From Streptococcus mitis (GTDB taxonomy: Bacteria > Bacillota > Bacilli > Lactobacillales > Streptococcaceae): a stretch of DNA of 64,000 nt. How positions within the stretch are numbered: position 1 is the first letter of the stretch; the number at the start of each line of letters is the position of its first letter. The stretch covers positions 1,190,001 through 1,254,000 of the forward strand of contig CP014326.1 in NCBI GenBank assembly GCA_001560895.1. Direction: 5' to 3'. Below the pieces are notes generated by a model that worked only from the letters and a program-made list of their open reading frames with translations, was not told the DNA's origin and ran no database searches. Both the position numbers and the translations under genes were made by a program. Positions 9,713 through 17,739 of the stretch are shown piece after piece.

Positions 9713-10514
9713 CTGTTAATGGTGTTGCGGTATCTGGTGAGGTATCATAAACCTTAAAGTCTACTCCAACTCCCAGATCAGCTTGTGCTAGCTGGTTGAC
9801 CATGGTCATGTGAGCTAGCTCCTTGATATTATTCTCCTTGGACAAATGTCCTAGGTAGATTTTCTTAGTGCGATTTCCTAGCGTCCTAATCATAGCTTCA
9901 GCACCATCTTCATTAGAAAGGTGACCAAGATCCGATAGGATTCGTTGTTTGAGTCGCCAAGCGTAAGAACCTGCTCGCAAAATCTCTACATCGTGATTGG
10001 ACTCAATGAGATAGCCATCCGCATTTTCGACAATTCCTGCCATACGGTCGCTAACATAACCTGTATCAGTCAGCATGACAAAACTCTTATCATCCTTCAT
10101 AAAGCGATAGAACTGCGGTGCGACTGCATCATGACTTACACCAAAACTCTCAATATCAATATCTCCAAAAGTTTTGGTTTTTCCCATCTCAAAGATGTGC
10201 TTTTGCGAAGAATCCACCTTGCCAAGATATTTACTATTTTCCATAGCTTGCCAAGTTTTTTCATTGGCATACAAATCCATACCATACTTGCGAGCTAAAA
10301 CACCTACTCCATGAATATGGTCAGAATGCTCATGGGTAATCAATATGGCATCTAGGTCTTCTGGTTTGCGGTTAATTTCAGCAAGTAGGCTGGTAATCTT
10401 TTTACCAGATAAGCCTGCATCCACTAAAAACTTCTTTTTTGGGGTTTCCAGATAAAAAGAATTTCCACTGGAACCCGACGCTAAAATACTGTATTTAAAG
10501 CCTGTTTCACTCAT
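9705..10514 (-). CDS. vicX: VicX, metallo-beta-lactamase-fold hydrolase
   Basis: 269-residue cytoplasmic protein with the metal-binding motif T-H-E-H-S-D-H and later histidines (for example G-H-L-S-N-E and L-G-H-L-S-K), the pattern of the YycJ/VicX group; a DNA/RNA nuclease-type fold. Third gene of the essential VicRKX operon; its start lies 1 nt after the vicK stop. In streptococci VicX modulates output of the VicK/VicR pair. The C-terminal codons and stop overlap the terminator stem, and the IS insertion ends only 26 nt beyond the stop without damaging the gene. Confidence 0.95.
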   Translation of the reverse strand: MSETGFKYSILASGSSGNSFYLETPKKKFLVDAGLSGKKITSLLAEINRKPEDLDAILITHEHSDHIHGVGVLARKYGMDLYANEKTWQAMENSKYLGKVDSSQKHIFEMGKTKTFGDIDIESFGVSHDAVAPQFYRFMKDDKSFVMLTDTGYVSDRMAGIVENADGYLIESNHDVEILRAGSYAWRLKQRILSDLGHLSNEDGAEAMIRTLGNRTKKIYLGHLSKENNIKELAHMTMVNQLAQADLGVGVDFKVYDTSPDTATPLTEI

Positions 10515-10515
10515 T

Positions 10516-11865
10516 CTAGTCCTCTACTTCATCCTCCCATACTTCTTCTTTCACTGCATCCTTATCATAAGGGAGCACAATGGTGAAGGTTGATCCCTTA
10601 CCGTATTCACTCTTGGCCCAAATAAAGCCCTTATGTTGTTTAATAATTTCTTTGGCAATAGCCAGCCCCAGACCCGTACCACCTTGGGCACGACTTCTAG
10701 CACGGTCAACGCGATAGAAACGGTCAAAGATACGAGGTAAATCCTGCTTAGGAATACCCAAGCCTTGGTCTGAGATCGATAAAATCATCTGATCATCAGT
10801 TGTCTTCATGGTCACTGTGATTTTCCCACCATCTGGAGAATACTTGATGGCATTGTTGAGAATATTATCAATCACCTGCGTCATCTTATCTGTATCAATC
10901 TCAATCCAGACTGAAGTAATGGGGTAATCTCTGACTAATTCATATTTTTTCTCTTCATCTGGTCCCCTCATCTTATCAAAACGGTTGAGAATAAAGGTAA
11001 TAAATGCAGTAAAATTAATCAATTCCACATCCAGGTGGCTGGTTGCATTATCAATTCGTGAAAGATGAAGAAGGTCTGTCACCATCCTCATCATACGGTT
11101 GGTTTCGTCTAGAGACACCTTGATAAAGTCTGGTGCAACAGGTTCTGACAAGGCTCCCTCATCCAAGGCTTCAAGATAGGATTTTACACTAGTCAGCGGC
11201 GTCCTTAACTCATGACTAACGTTAGAAACAAAGAGTCTCCGTTCCCGTTCTTCCTTCTCCTGCTCTGTCGTATCGTGTAAAACAGCAACCAAACCAGAAA
11301 TAAAGCCAGACTCTCTACGGATTAAGGCAAAGCGTACACGAAGGCTCAGATACTCACCATTATCATCCTGAGAATCAATGATGAGCTCAGGAATTTGGGT
11401 AATCAAATCACGAAGTTCATACTCACCTTCAATCTTAAGCAACTCTAGAATACTTTTGTTGAGAACATCTTCTTTCTGAACACCTAACTGTTTCTTAGCC
11501 GTGTCATTAATCATGGTAATCTTCCCACGACGATTAGTCGCAAGAACTCCATCCGTCATGTAAGAGAGGATACTGTGTAACCGTTTACTCTCTTGTTCCA
11601 GATTTTCTTGAGTCAAGCGAATTACTTCTGATAAATCATTGAGATTATTGGTAATATTAGTGATTTCAGAGCTTCCCTGCATATCCAATACCTGAGAATA
11701 ATCTCCTGCAATCAGGTCTTTTACCTTTTGATTGATTTGCTTCAATCGAATATTATCCCGACGATTTTCTAGTAAAAGCAAGGTCACGACTAAAATAAAG
11801 CCAAGTAAAATAAGGATAAAGATAAAATCACTGGTTAAAACTGTGTCTTTAATTAGTTTAATCAT
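10516..11865 (-). CDS. vicK: VicK (WalK) sensor histidine kinase
   Basis: 449 residues. One membrane segment (about 13-33), HAMP-like segment, PAS domain (about 90-200), HisKA box S-H-E-L-R-T-P with His218, and HATPase motifs N-N-A-I-K-Y-S-P and G-T-G-L-G-L-A-I-A. Streptococcal WalK proteins have this single-segment form, unlike the two-segment form of Bacillus. Controls cell-wall hydrolase genes through VicR. The start at 11863-11865 is used because it gives 449 residues and overlaps the vicR stop by 8 nt (translational coupling). Several residues, including the first ten, differ from the pneumococcal protein I remember, one reason to favour S. mitis. Confidence 0.97.
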   Translation of the reverse strand: MIKLIKDTVLTSDFIFILILLGFILVVTLLLLENRRDNIRLKQINQKVKDLIAGDYSQVLDMQGSSEITNITNNLNDLSEVIRLTQENLEQESKRLHSILSYMTDGVLATNRRGKITMINDTAKKQLGVQKEDVLNKSILELLKIEGEYELRDLITQIPELIIDSQDDNGEYLSLRVRFALIRRESGFISGLVAVLHDTTEQEKEERERRLFVSNVSHELRTPLTSVKSYLEALDEGALSEPVAPDFIKVSLDETNRMMRMVTDLLHLSRIDNATSHLDVELINFTAFITFILNRFDKMRGPDEEKKYELVRDYPITSVWIEIDTDKMTQVIDNILNNAIKYSPDGGKITVTMKTTDDQMILSISDQGLGIPKQDLPRIFDRFYRVDRARSRAQGGTGLGLAIAKEIIKQHKGFIWAKSEYGKGSTFTIVLPYDKDAVKEEVWEDEVED

Positions 11866-12565
11866 TATTTCGCATATAATAACCAACACCGCGGCGTGTT
11901 AGGATATACTCAGGACGACTTGGTGTGTCTTCAATCTTTTCACGCAAACGTCTGATAGTTACATCAACTGTTCGAACATCTCCAAAATAATCATAACCCC
12001 AGACCGTTTCAAGCAAGTGTTCACGCGTAATGACTTGACCGATATGAGAAGCCAAGTGATACAAAAGCTCAAATTCACGGTGAGTTAAGTCTAGTTCTTC
12101 ACCATATTTTTTAGCCACGTAGGCATCTGGCACAATCTCCAAGTCCCCAATTTGCAAGGGTTGAGTTTTCTTTTCATCAGACTCTTGATTATCTACAGAA
12201 GTCAAATCTGTACGACGAAGAAGGGCTTTGACACGCGCCTGAAGCTCACGATTTGAGAAGGGTTTGGTTACATAGTCGTCCGCCCCAAGCTCTAAACCGA
12301 TAACCTTATCAAATTCGCTATCCTTAGCTGAAAGCATGATAATAGGCACACTACTTGTCTTGCGAATAGTCTTCGCAACTTCTAAACCATCGATTTCTGG
12401 AAGCATCAAATCCAGAATAATAATATCTGGCTGCTCTGCTTCAAATTGTTCTAGTGCTTCACGACCATTAAAAGCAGTTACAACCTCGTAACCTTCCTTA
12501 GTCATATTAAACTTGATAATATCCGAGATTGGTTTTTCATCATCTACAATTAATATTTTTTTCAT
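11858..12565 (-). CDS. vicR: VicR (WalR) response regulator
   Basis: 235-residue OmpR-class regulator: receiver domain with the phosphorylated Asp52 in L-D-L-M-L-P, Lys in the K-P-F loop, and a C-terminal winged helix ending R-R-G-V-G-Y-Y. Essential regulator of wall hydrolases in streptococci. The start [10 protein letters not shown] is preceded by AAAGGTG at good spacing; longer in-frame starts lack a site. A TATAAT (12587-12592) gives a short normal leader. First gene of vicR-vicK-vicX; mutY lies upstream on the same strand. Confidence 0.97.
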   Translation of the reverse strand: MKKILIVDDEKPISDIIKFNMTKEGYEVVTAFNGREALEQFEAEQPDIIILDLMLPEIDGLEVAKTIRKTSSVPIIMLSAKDSEFDKVIGLELGADDYVTKPFSNRELQARVKALLRRTDLTSVDNQESDEKKTQPLQIGDLEIVPDAYVAKKYGEELDLTHREFELLYHLASHIGQVITREHLLETVWGYDYFGDVRTVDVTIRRLREKIEDTPSRPEYILTRRGVGYYMRNND

Positions 12566-12586
12566 TTGTTCACCTTTTTCTCTACT

Positions 12587-12592
12587 ATTATA
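12587..12592 (-). promoter_or_regulatory. -10 element of the vicRKX promoter
   Basis: TATAAT on the minus strand, 21 nt before the vicR start codon. The -35 is unclear (TTGTGT at 19 bp is the best candidate). Confidence 0.55.
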
Positions 12593-12620
12593 CCAAAAAA
12601 ATAACAAGACGACACAATAG

Positions 12621-13796
12621 CTAGTCTTTGCTCCTGTCTAAGTTGGCTTGTGCATAAGCCTGCCAGATTTTTTGTTGGGGTTTGGCAAGTGGGTAATTCT
12701 TAAACTCTTCTGGTGAAAGCCAGCGAACTTCCCTATCTGAAAAATTATGGAAATCACTCACCTGACCTGCTACAATTTGAACATGCCATTTACGATGGCT
12801 AAAGACATGCTTGACAGTCTCAAAATAACTATCAAGCCAATCAACATCTAGGTCATAGTCCTGCTGGAAACTCTCTTCTGGACTGGGTCCAAAATTCACA
12901 CTTTCTTCTGCAACCTGATGGAAGAGGTCAAACTGCTCTTCTTGCGAAAACTCATCTACTTCTATCAAGGGGAAATGCCAAAAACCTACCAATAACTTTT
13001 CACTTTCATTTTTTTCAAGTAAAAATTGCCCCTGAGCATTTTTCACAACTAGTGCTTTTAGATAAATGGGAACTGGCTTTTTCTTGGGAGCCTTGATTGG
13101 ATAACGGTCCATTGTGCCATTCTGATATGCCGCACTAAAGTCCTTCACTGGACTGTCTTCTGGCCTAGGATTTACAGGAGCCTCAATATCTGAGCCCAAG
13201 TCCATCAAAGCTTGATTAAAGTCACCTGGCCGTTCTGGGTCAATCAAGATTTCCATCATTGCCTGAAAAATTTTGCGATTACTTGGAATGCCAATATCGT
13301 GGTTAACTTCAAATAGACGCGCCAAAACCCGCATGACATTACCATCGACCGCCGGCTCAGGCAAGTTAAAAGCAATACTGGAAATCGCTCCTGCAGTATA
13401 AGGTCCAATTCCTTTCAAGCTGGAAATTCCTTCATAGTCATTTGGAAATTGACCACCAAAATCAGTCATAATCTGCTGGGCTGCAGCCTGCATGTTGCGT
13501 ACTCGAGAATAATATCCCAGTCCCTCCCAAGCCTTCAACAAACGCTCTTCAGGCGCAGCTGCCAAACTTTCCACTGTTGGAAACCAGTCCAAGAATCGTT
13601 CGTAGTATGGGATAACTGTATCCACCCTGGTCTGCTGGAGCATGATTTCAGATACCCAGATATGATAAGGATTTTTACTTCTACGCCAAGGTAAATCTCG
13701 TTTGTTTTCATCATACCAAGCGAGAAGTTTCTCACGGAAAGAACTAATCTTCTCCTCCGGCCACATGACGATACCGTATTCTTTCAAATCTAACAT
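12621..13796 (-). CDS. mutY: Adenine DNA glycosylase MutY lacking the iron-sulfur cluster
   Basis: 391 residues. Removes adenine mispaired with 8-oxoguanine. Helix-hairpin-helix G-I-G-P-Y-T-A-G with catalytic Asp151, catalytic Glu50 in [10 protein letters not shown], and a C-terminal NUDIX-like 8-oxoG recognition domain (about 235-391). The usual [4Fe-4S] loop C-X6-C-X2-C-X5-C after L-M-D-L-G is kept in length but the four positions read Glu205, Pro212, Ser215 and Ser221; the whole protein has no cysteine. It therefore belongs to the clusterless MutY group. The ATG at 13794-13796 has no ribosome-binding site and follows an extended -10 by 6 nt. A second ATG is codon 11. Works with mutX and ung (elsewhere in the window) against oxidised bases. 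Confidence 0.95.
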   Translation of the reverse strand: MLDLKEYGIVMWPEEKISSFREKLLAWYDENKRDLPWRRSKNPYHIWVSEIMLQQTRVDTVIPYYERFLDWFPTVESLAAAPEERLLKAWEGLGYYSRVRNMQAAAQQIMTDFGGQFPNDYEGISSLKGIGPYTAGAISSIAFNLPEPAVDGNVMRVLARLFEVNHDIGIPSNRKIFQAMMEILIDPERPGDFNQALMDLGSDIEAPVNPRPEDSPVKDFSAAYQNGTMDRYPIKAPKKKPVPIYLKALVVKNAQGQFLLEKNESEKLLVGFWHFPLIEVDEFSQEEQFDLFHQVAEESVNFGPSPEESFQQDYDLDVDWLDSYFETVKHVFSHRKWHVQIVAGQVSDFHNFSDREVRWLSPEEFKNYPLAKPQQKIWQAYAQANLDRSKD

Positions 13797-13802
13797 ATCT
13801 CT

Positions 13803-13831
13803 AGTATAACACAGAAGATTTCACCTGTCTT
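13803..13831 (-). promoter_or_regulatory. Extended -10 promoter of mutY, 6 nt from ATG
   Basis: Minus strand AAGACA, 17 bp, TG-T-TATACT (13803-13808), then AGAGAT and ATG. Predicted +1 at the start codon. Confidence 0.55.
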
Positions 13832-14117
13832 TGTATCTGATTTATAATATTTTTAATAGATAGTATATAAGCTTTCTATCTACTTAAATATTTGACATGA
13901 CTTCAACTGAAAATCAATAAAGTATCGGAGAATGTGATCATCCACTTTCAAGCTTTGATTGTAAAACAAACAAGCTAGAGATATAGGCTTATTTAAAATA
14001 GTTGATAATCCTACTAATCAACAATAAAAACTCATCACTCTCAGAAAATAACGAAAATACTGGTTGACATCATCCTAAAACAAGTGAAAAAATAGTGTTT
14101 TGCCCCAAAACCAAAAG
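13832..14117. other. Intergenic stretch between mutY and HU, no gene seen
   Basis: AT-rich, no open frame of note, no repeat I could assign. It holds only the tail end of upstream mutY sequence and the HU terminator at its right side. Confidence 0.5.
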
Positions 14118-14162
14118 AAAAGCCTGTCACACAAGCTCAAATGCTTGATATGATAGGCTTTT
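14118..14162 (-). terminator. HU terminator
   Basis: Outer stem AAAAGCCT / AGGCTTTT with a G-U pair, inner stem CAAGC / GCTTG. It lies 10 nt downstream of the HU stop and ends in T-rich sequence on the minus strand. Confidence 0.85.
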
Positions 14163-14172
14163 CAAAGGCTGA

Positions 14173-14448
14173 TTATTTAACAGCGTCTTTAAGAGCTTTA
14201 CCAGCTTTGAATGCTGGAACTTTAGAAGCTGCAATTGTGATTTCTTTACCAGTTTGTGGGTTGCGACCTTTACGTGCAGCACGCTCACGAACTTCAAAGT
14301 TACCAAAACCGATCAATTGAACTTTTTCACCAGCTGCAAGGTAATCAGTTACTGCTGCGAATACAGCTTCAACTGCTGCTGCTGAGTCTTTCTTAGTCAA
14401 TTCTGTAGCTTCTGCTACTTTAGCGATCAAATCTTGTTTGTTTGCCAT
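14173..14448 (-). CDS. hup: Histone-like DNA-binding protein HU
   Basis: 91-residue nucleoid protein; the family's normal size. It shows the conserved [21 protein letters not shown] beta-arm region (residues about 46-66) that inserts in the minor groove. The only HU gene of streptococci and essential. Promoter TTGACC-17-TATGAT (14490-14518) and a strong GGAGGA site precede it. Codon use is highly biased, fitting very high expression. Also called hlpA in pneumococcus. Confidence 0.97.
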   Translation of the reverse strand: MANKQDLIAKVAEATELTKKDSAAAVEAVFAAVTDYLAAGEKVQLIGFGNFEVRERAARKGRNPQTGKEITIAASKVPAFKAGKALKDAVK

Positions 14449-14489
14449 GTTAATGATTCCTCCAAATTAATTTCTAATTAACAAATATA

Positions 14490-14518
14490 ATCATATCCTA
14501 AAATCCCTTATAGGTCAA
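14490..14518 (-). promoter_or_regulatory. HU promoter
   Basis: Minus-strand TTGACC (14513-14518), 17 bp, TATGAT (14490-14495), followed by a leader of about 35 nt with GGAGGA. Confidence 0.8.
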
Positions 14519-14555
14519 GTTAAAAACGCTGTTTATTTGCATTTTCTTTATTTTT

Positions 14556-15395
14556 TTAGGAATGGTAACGTACCAAAATAGCCCACGCATTCTCGCCTGT
14601 ATGAGTCTGAATAATAGAACCTGTTTCTAAAACAGAAATTGGTTTTTCAACATAGGCTTGTAAACTTTCTTTCATCTCTTTTGCCCAGTCAGCATTACCA
14701 GAATATGAAATTCCAATCTCTGCTACAGAACGTTCAGAGAGAGATGTTGTCAACTCATCTAACCATTTTTTAAAGGTTTTAGCTCCACGACCTTTAACAA
14801 TTGGCTGTAATTCATGGTCTTTCATTTGCATGACAACACGGATATTGAGAAGGGAGCTCAACAATCCAGTTACACGGCCAATTCGTCCACCTTTTACTAG
14901 GTTTTCTAGAGTAGAAACACCAATATAGAGCTCCGTATGATTTTTTACCTCTTCAACGTGAGATAAAATTTCCGCCATATCTTTGCCTTCTTGTGCTAAT
15001 TTCGCAGCCTCAACAACTTGGAATTTCAAGGCTTGGTCAGTGAAGGAACTATCGATAACTGTCACATCGGCAGTAGACAGGCTGGCACCTTGACGCGCTG
15101 CTTCTACAGTCCCTGAAAGAGCATGGGACATATGAATAGCAAGAATCTGGCTACCATCCTTGCATAGGTCTTCAAATACTTCAGCAAAGACACCTACAGG
15201 TGGTTGACTTGTTTTCGGAAGATTCTTACTTGCTTGCATCAACTGAAGAAATTTACCCTCTTCTTTCAAATCAGCATCCGAATAAACAACATTATCAATC
15301 ATTACAGATAATGGAACAATTGTAATATCTAATTGTTTTACGAGTTCTGGTTCAATAGTAACAGATGAATCAGTTACAATCTTAATTTTTGTCAT
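14556..15395 (-). CDS. DegV-family fatty-acid-binding protein
   Basis: 279-residue cytoplasmic DegV protein. N-terminal I-V-T-D-S-S and later S-G-T-V-E-A-A and V-I-D-S signatures match the two-domain fold that binds a single fatty acid and serves, in FakB proteins, as the lipid-presenting partner of the fatty-acid kinase FakA. Whether this copy is a true FakB cannot be decided here. Its own TATAAT lies about 60 nt upstream. Sits upstream of HU on the same strand with the HU promoter in between. Confidence 0.9.
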   Translation of the reverse strand: MTKIKIVTDSSVTIEPELVKQLDITIVPLSVMIDNVVYSDADLKEEGKFLQLMQASKNLPKTSQPPVGVFAEVFEDLCKDGSQILAIHMSHALSGTVEAARQGASLSTADVTVIDSSFTDQALKFQVVEAAKLAQEGKDMAEILSHVEEVKNHTELYIGVSTLENLVKGGRIGRVTGLLSSLLNIRVVMQMKDHELQPIVKGRGAKTFKKWLDELTTSLSERSVAEIGISYSGNADWAKEMKESLQAYVEKPISVLETGSIIQTHTGENAWAILVRYHS

Positions 15396-15536
15396 AGTAT
15401 CAATCTTTCTATTTTAGGATTCAGATTGGTTTTCTTACTTCTAATTATATCAAAAAAAGATTAAAAATCCTAATGGAGTCAATCAAATTTTCCGTAAAAA
15501 TTTGATATAATCAACTTATAAGAAAAGAGGTGTCCT

Positions 15537-16385
15537 ATGATTAAAAAAATTTACCCCATTTTAACCATTTTACTAGGTGCTGCTATTTATGCTTTTGGCC
15601 TGACTTATTTTGTAGTTCCCCATCATCTCTTTGAAGGAGGGGCGACAGGTATTACCCTCATCACCTTTTATCTCTTTAAAATCCCTGTTTCTCTTATGAA
15701 TTTACTGATTAATATTCCCCTTTTTATCCTAGCTTGGAAAATATTTGGAGCAAAATCCCTCTATTCTAGTTTGCTCGGAACCTTAGCCTTGTCCGCCTGG
15801 TTGGCCTTTTTTGAGCGTATTCCCCTTCATATCGATCTTCAAGGTGATTTACTGATTACTGCACTTATAGCGGGAATTCTATTGGGAATTGGCCTTGGAA
15901 TTATCTTTAATGCTGGTGGTACAACTGGCGGAACTGATATTCTAGCTCGTATTATCAACAAATACACTCATATATCCATGGGGAAACTGCTCTTTATCTT
16001 AGATTTTTGTATTCTTATGCACATTCTCCTGATCTTCAAGGATTTGAGATTGGTTTCCTACACGCTTTTGTTTGATTTTATTGTTTCTCGTGTCATTGAT
16101 TTGATTGGTGAAGGAGGATATGCTGGCAAAGGATTCATGATTATCACAAAACGTCCTGACCAGCTTGCTAAGGCAATCAATGATGACCTAGGAAGAGGTG
16201 TTACTTTTATTTCCGGTCAAGGCTACTATAGTCAAAAAGATTTGAAGATTATCTACTGTATTGTCGGCAGAAATGAGATTGTGAAAATGAAGGAAATGAT
16301 TCATCGAATTGATCCTCAAGCCTTTATAACTATTACAGAAGCCCATGAAATCCTAGGAGAAGGATTCACCTTTGAAAAAGAATAA
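15537..16385 (+). CDS. YitT-family membrane protein (DUF161/DUF2179)
   Basis: 282 residues. Five to six hydrophobic segments in the first ~190 residues, with the family's G-G-A-T-G-I-T and N-A-G-G-T-T-G-G-T-D-I motifs, then a C-terminal soluble DUF2179 domain (about 200-282). Function of the family is unknown; transport is assumed. ATG at 15537 follows AGAGGTG, with TATAAT near 15505. The only plus-strand gene between pgm/bta and the Lsa-like ABC-F; it faces ribF and shares a terminator region with it. Confidence 0.88.
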   Translation: MIKKIYPILTILLGAAIYAFGLTYFVVPHHLFEGGATGITLITFYLFKIPVSLMNLLINIPLFILAWKIFGAKSLYSSLLGTLALSAWLAFFERIPLHIDLQGDLLITALIAGILLGIGLGIIFNAGGTTGGTDILARIINKYTHISMGKLLFILDFCILMHILLIFKDLRLVSYTLLFDFIVSRVIDLIGEGGYAGKGFMIITKRPDQLAKAINDDLGRGVTFISGQGYYSQKDLKIIYCIVGRNEIVKMKEMIHRIDPQAFITITEAHEILGEGFTFEKE

Positions 16386-16455
16386 AAAGAGGTAGTGTAG
16401 TGACCTCAAAAGTTAGACTAAATCATCTATCTTTTGGATTACAAACAACCTCTTT
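16386..16455. terminator. Shared yitT/ribF terminator with a large foreign-looking loop
   Basis: AAAAAGAGGT at the left and ACCTCTTTTTT at the right can pair as a bidirectional terminator, but about 45 nt separate the arms instead of a few. The loop contains GACCTCAAAAGTTAGAC, which resembles the ends of IS3-family (IS150-group) elements. Confidence 0.55.
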
Positions 16456-16472
16456 TTTAATTACTCAAACTC

Positions 16473-17390
16473 TTAAGACCAATTCCGAGCTACTTCTTCA
16501 TCAGTCTTTAACTGATCCACTAATTGGTCAACTGAGTCAAATTTGGTCATATCTCGAATGCGATCAAGCCAATAAACCATGACAGTTTCCCCATAAATAT
16601 CTTGATTAAAATCAAAAATATTGACTTCAAAACGTGCTTCTTCTCCATCAAAGGTCACATTTTTCCCGACACTAGCCATAGCACGATACTTCTGTCTTTG
16701 AATCTCAACATCAACAACATAAACGCCATCTGCTGGCATATAAGTGCGGTCTAAAAGCACCAAATTAGCTGTTGGATAACCAATCGTACGACCACGAGCA
16801 TTACCATGGACAACCATACCTCTTGATGGAAGCGGTGCCCCCAAAAGTTCTCCTGCTTCTTTCACATTTCCATCTACAATAGCTTGACGGATACGAGTTG
16901 AACTGATTTTTCCTTTCTCATCTTCCACAGGTGGAACAATGATAACTTCTCCATCAAAGTAATCCTTTAAATCTTCTGCTGTTTTTTTGTCAGAACCAAA
17001 TGTATAATCAAAACCTGCAACAATAATTTTGGCATTCATAGCCTTGATATAAGTTGCAAAAAATTCTTCTGCCGTGAGACTAGCGAATCGGCTACTAAAA
17101 TCAAGGAGATATAATTCTTCTACACCTTCGCGTTTTAATTTTCTTTCACGTTCAGCAGGGTTCAAAATATGTAAAAACAGATCCGGATGATAAGGCTCTA
17201 AAGCAATCTTTGGAGATTCATTAAAGGTCATAACGACGATAGGCAATAAATCCTTTCTCGCAGCCTTATTGGCAACACGAAACAATTCTTGATGCCCTTT
17301 ATGTATACCATCAAAATAGCCGAGAACCACGACTGAATCAGATGGTGTGCCAATATCTTTTTGGTTTTTTATAGGAATAGTAATAATCAT
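16473..17390 (-). CDS. ribF: Bifunctional riboflavin kinase / FAD synthetase
   Basis: 305 residues. Makes FMN and FAD from riboflavin. N-terminal nucleotidyltransferase domain with G-Y-F-D-G-I-H-K-G-H (about 24-33) and a late S-S-T-R-I-R; C-terminal riboflavin-kinase domain with G-R-T-I-G-Y-P-T-A-N. The ATG at 17388-17390 has no Shine-Dalgarno; an extended -10 ends 6 nt before it, predicting a leaderless transcript. No FMN riboswitch is seen. It faces yitT. Confidence 0.95.
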   Translation of the reverse strand: MIITIPIKNQKDIGTPSDSVVVLGYFDGIHKGHQELFRVANKAARKDLLPIVVMTFNESPKIALEPYHPDLFLHILNPAERERKLKREGVEELYLLDFSSRFASLTAEEFFATYIKAMNAKIIVAGFDYTFGSDKKTAEDLKDYFDGEVIIVPPVEDEKGKISSTRIRQAIVDGNVKEAGELLGAPLPSRGMVVHGNARGRTIGYPTANLVLLDRTYMPADGVYVVDVEIQRQKYRAMASVGKNVTFDGEEARFEVNIFDFNQDIYGETVMVYWLDRIRDMTKFDSVDQLVDQLKTDEEVARNWS

Positions 17391-17396
17391 AAGATA

Positions 17397-17405
17397 ATTA
17401 TATCA
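17397..17405 (-). promoter_or_regulatory. Extended -10 promoter of ribF, 6 nt from ATG
   Basis: Minus strand TGA-TATAAT (hexamer 17397-17402), then TATCTT and ATG. A weak -35 (TTCAGA) lies 18 bp upstream. Confidence 0.6.
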
Positions 17406-17533
17406 TAGCGATAGCTATTTCTGAACCAGAAAATCTGAAATGTCGTTTTTTTAACCTGAAGTGTAGCATTTTTACAAAAGTAAGTATCCTGCAACAAAAA
17501 TGAGTGATGGATTATGGAATTAAAATTAATTTC

Positions 17534-17639
17534 TATAGTATCTTGAAACTGGAACAGTACACTATGGCTGCTAAAAAATTTTAGAAATTCATTTGGCCTT
17601 CCTGATCGTTTTGTTCATATTTTATTTCAATCTATTATA
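17534..17639. repeat. RUP element
   Basis: 106-bp AT-rich element bounded by imperfect inverted repeats (TATAGTATCTTGAAAC at the left; TATAATAGATTGAAAT read inward from the right). It shares the internal AGTACACTATG stretch with a second copy near 39125. Size and ends fit the pneumococcal RUP family (about 107 bp), thought to be moved by an IS630-type transposase. It fills the gap between ribF and the carB terminator; no gene is present there. Confidence 0.8.
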
Positions 17640-17686
17640 ACATTTTTTAGAAAGCAAAGCGTATTATCCCAACTTCAATCCACTAT

Positions 17687-17717
17687 AAAAGCCAGCGATT
17701 TCTGAGGCTGGCTTTTT
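17687..17717 (-). terminator. Terminator of the pyr operon after carB
   Basis: AAAAGCCAGC, 10-nt loop, GCTGGCTTTTT on the plus strand; symmetrical A- and T-runs. It begins about 23 nt downstream of the carB stop. Confidence 0.9.
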
Positions 17718-17739
17718 AACTATGAAAATTCTTTCTCAA

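Noticed and set aside
17391..17533. FMN riboswitch for ribF
   Set aside because: No conserved RFN-type stems, and the promoter sits directly at the start codon.
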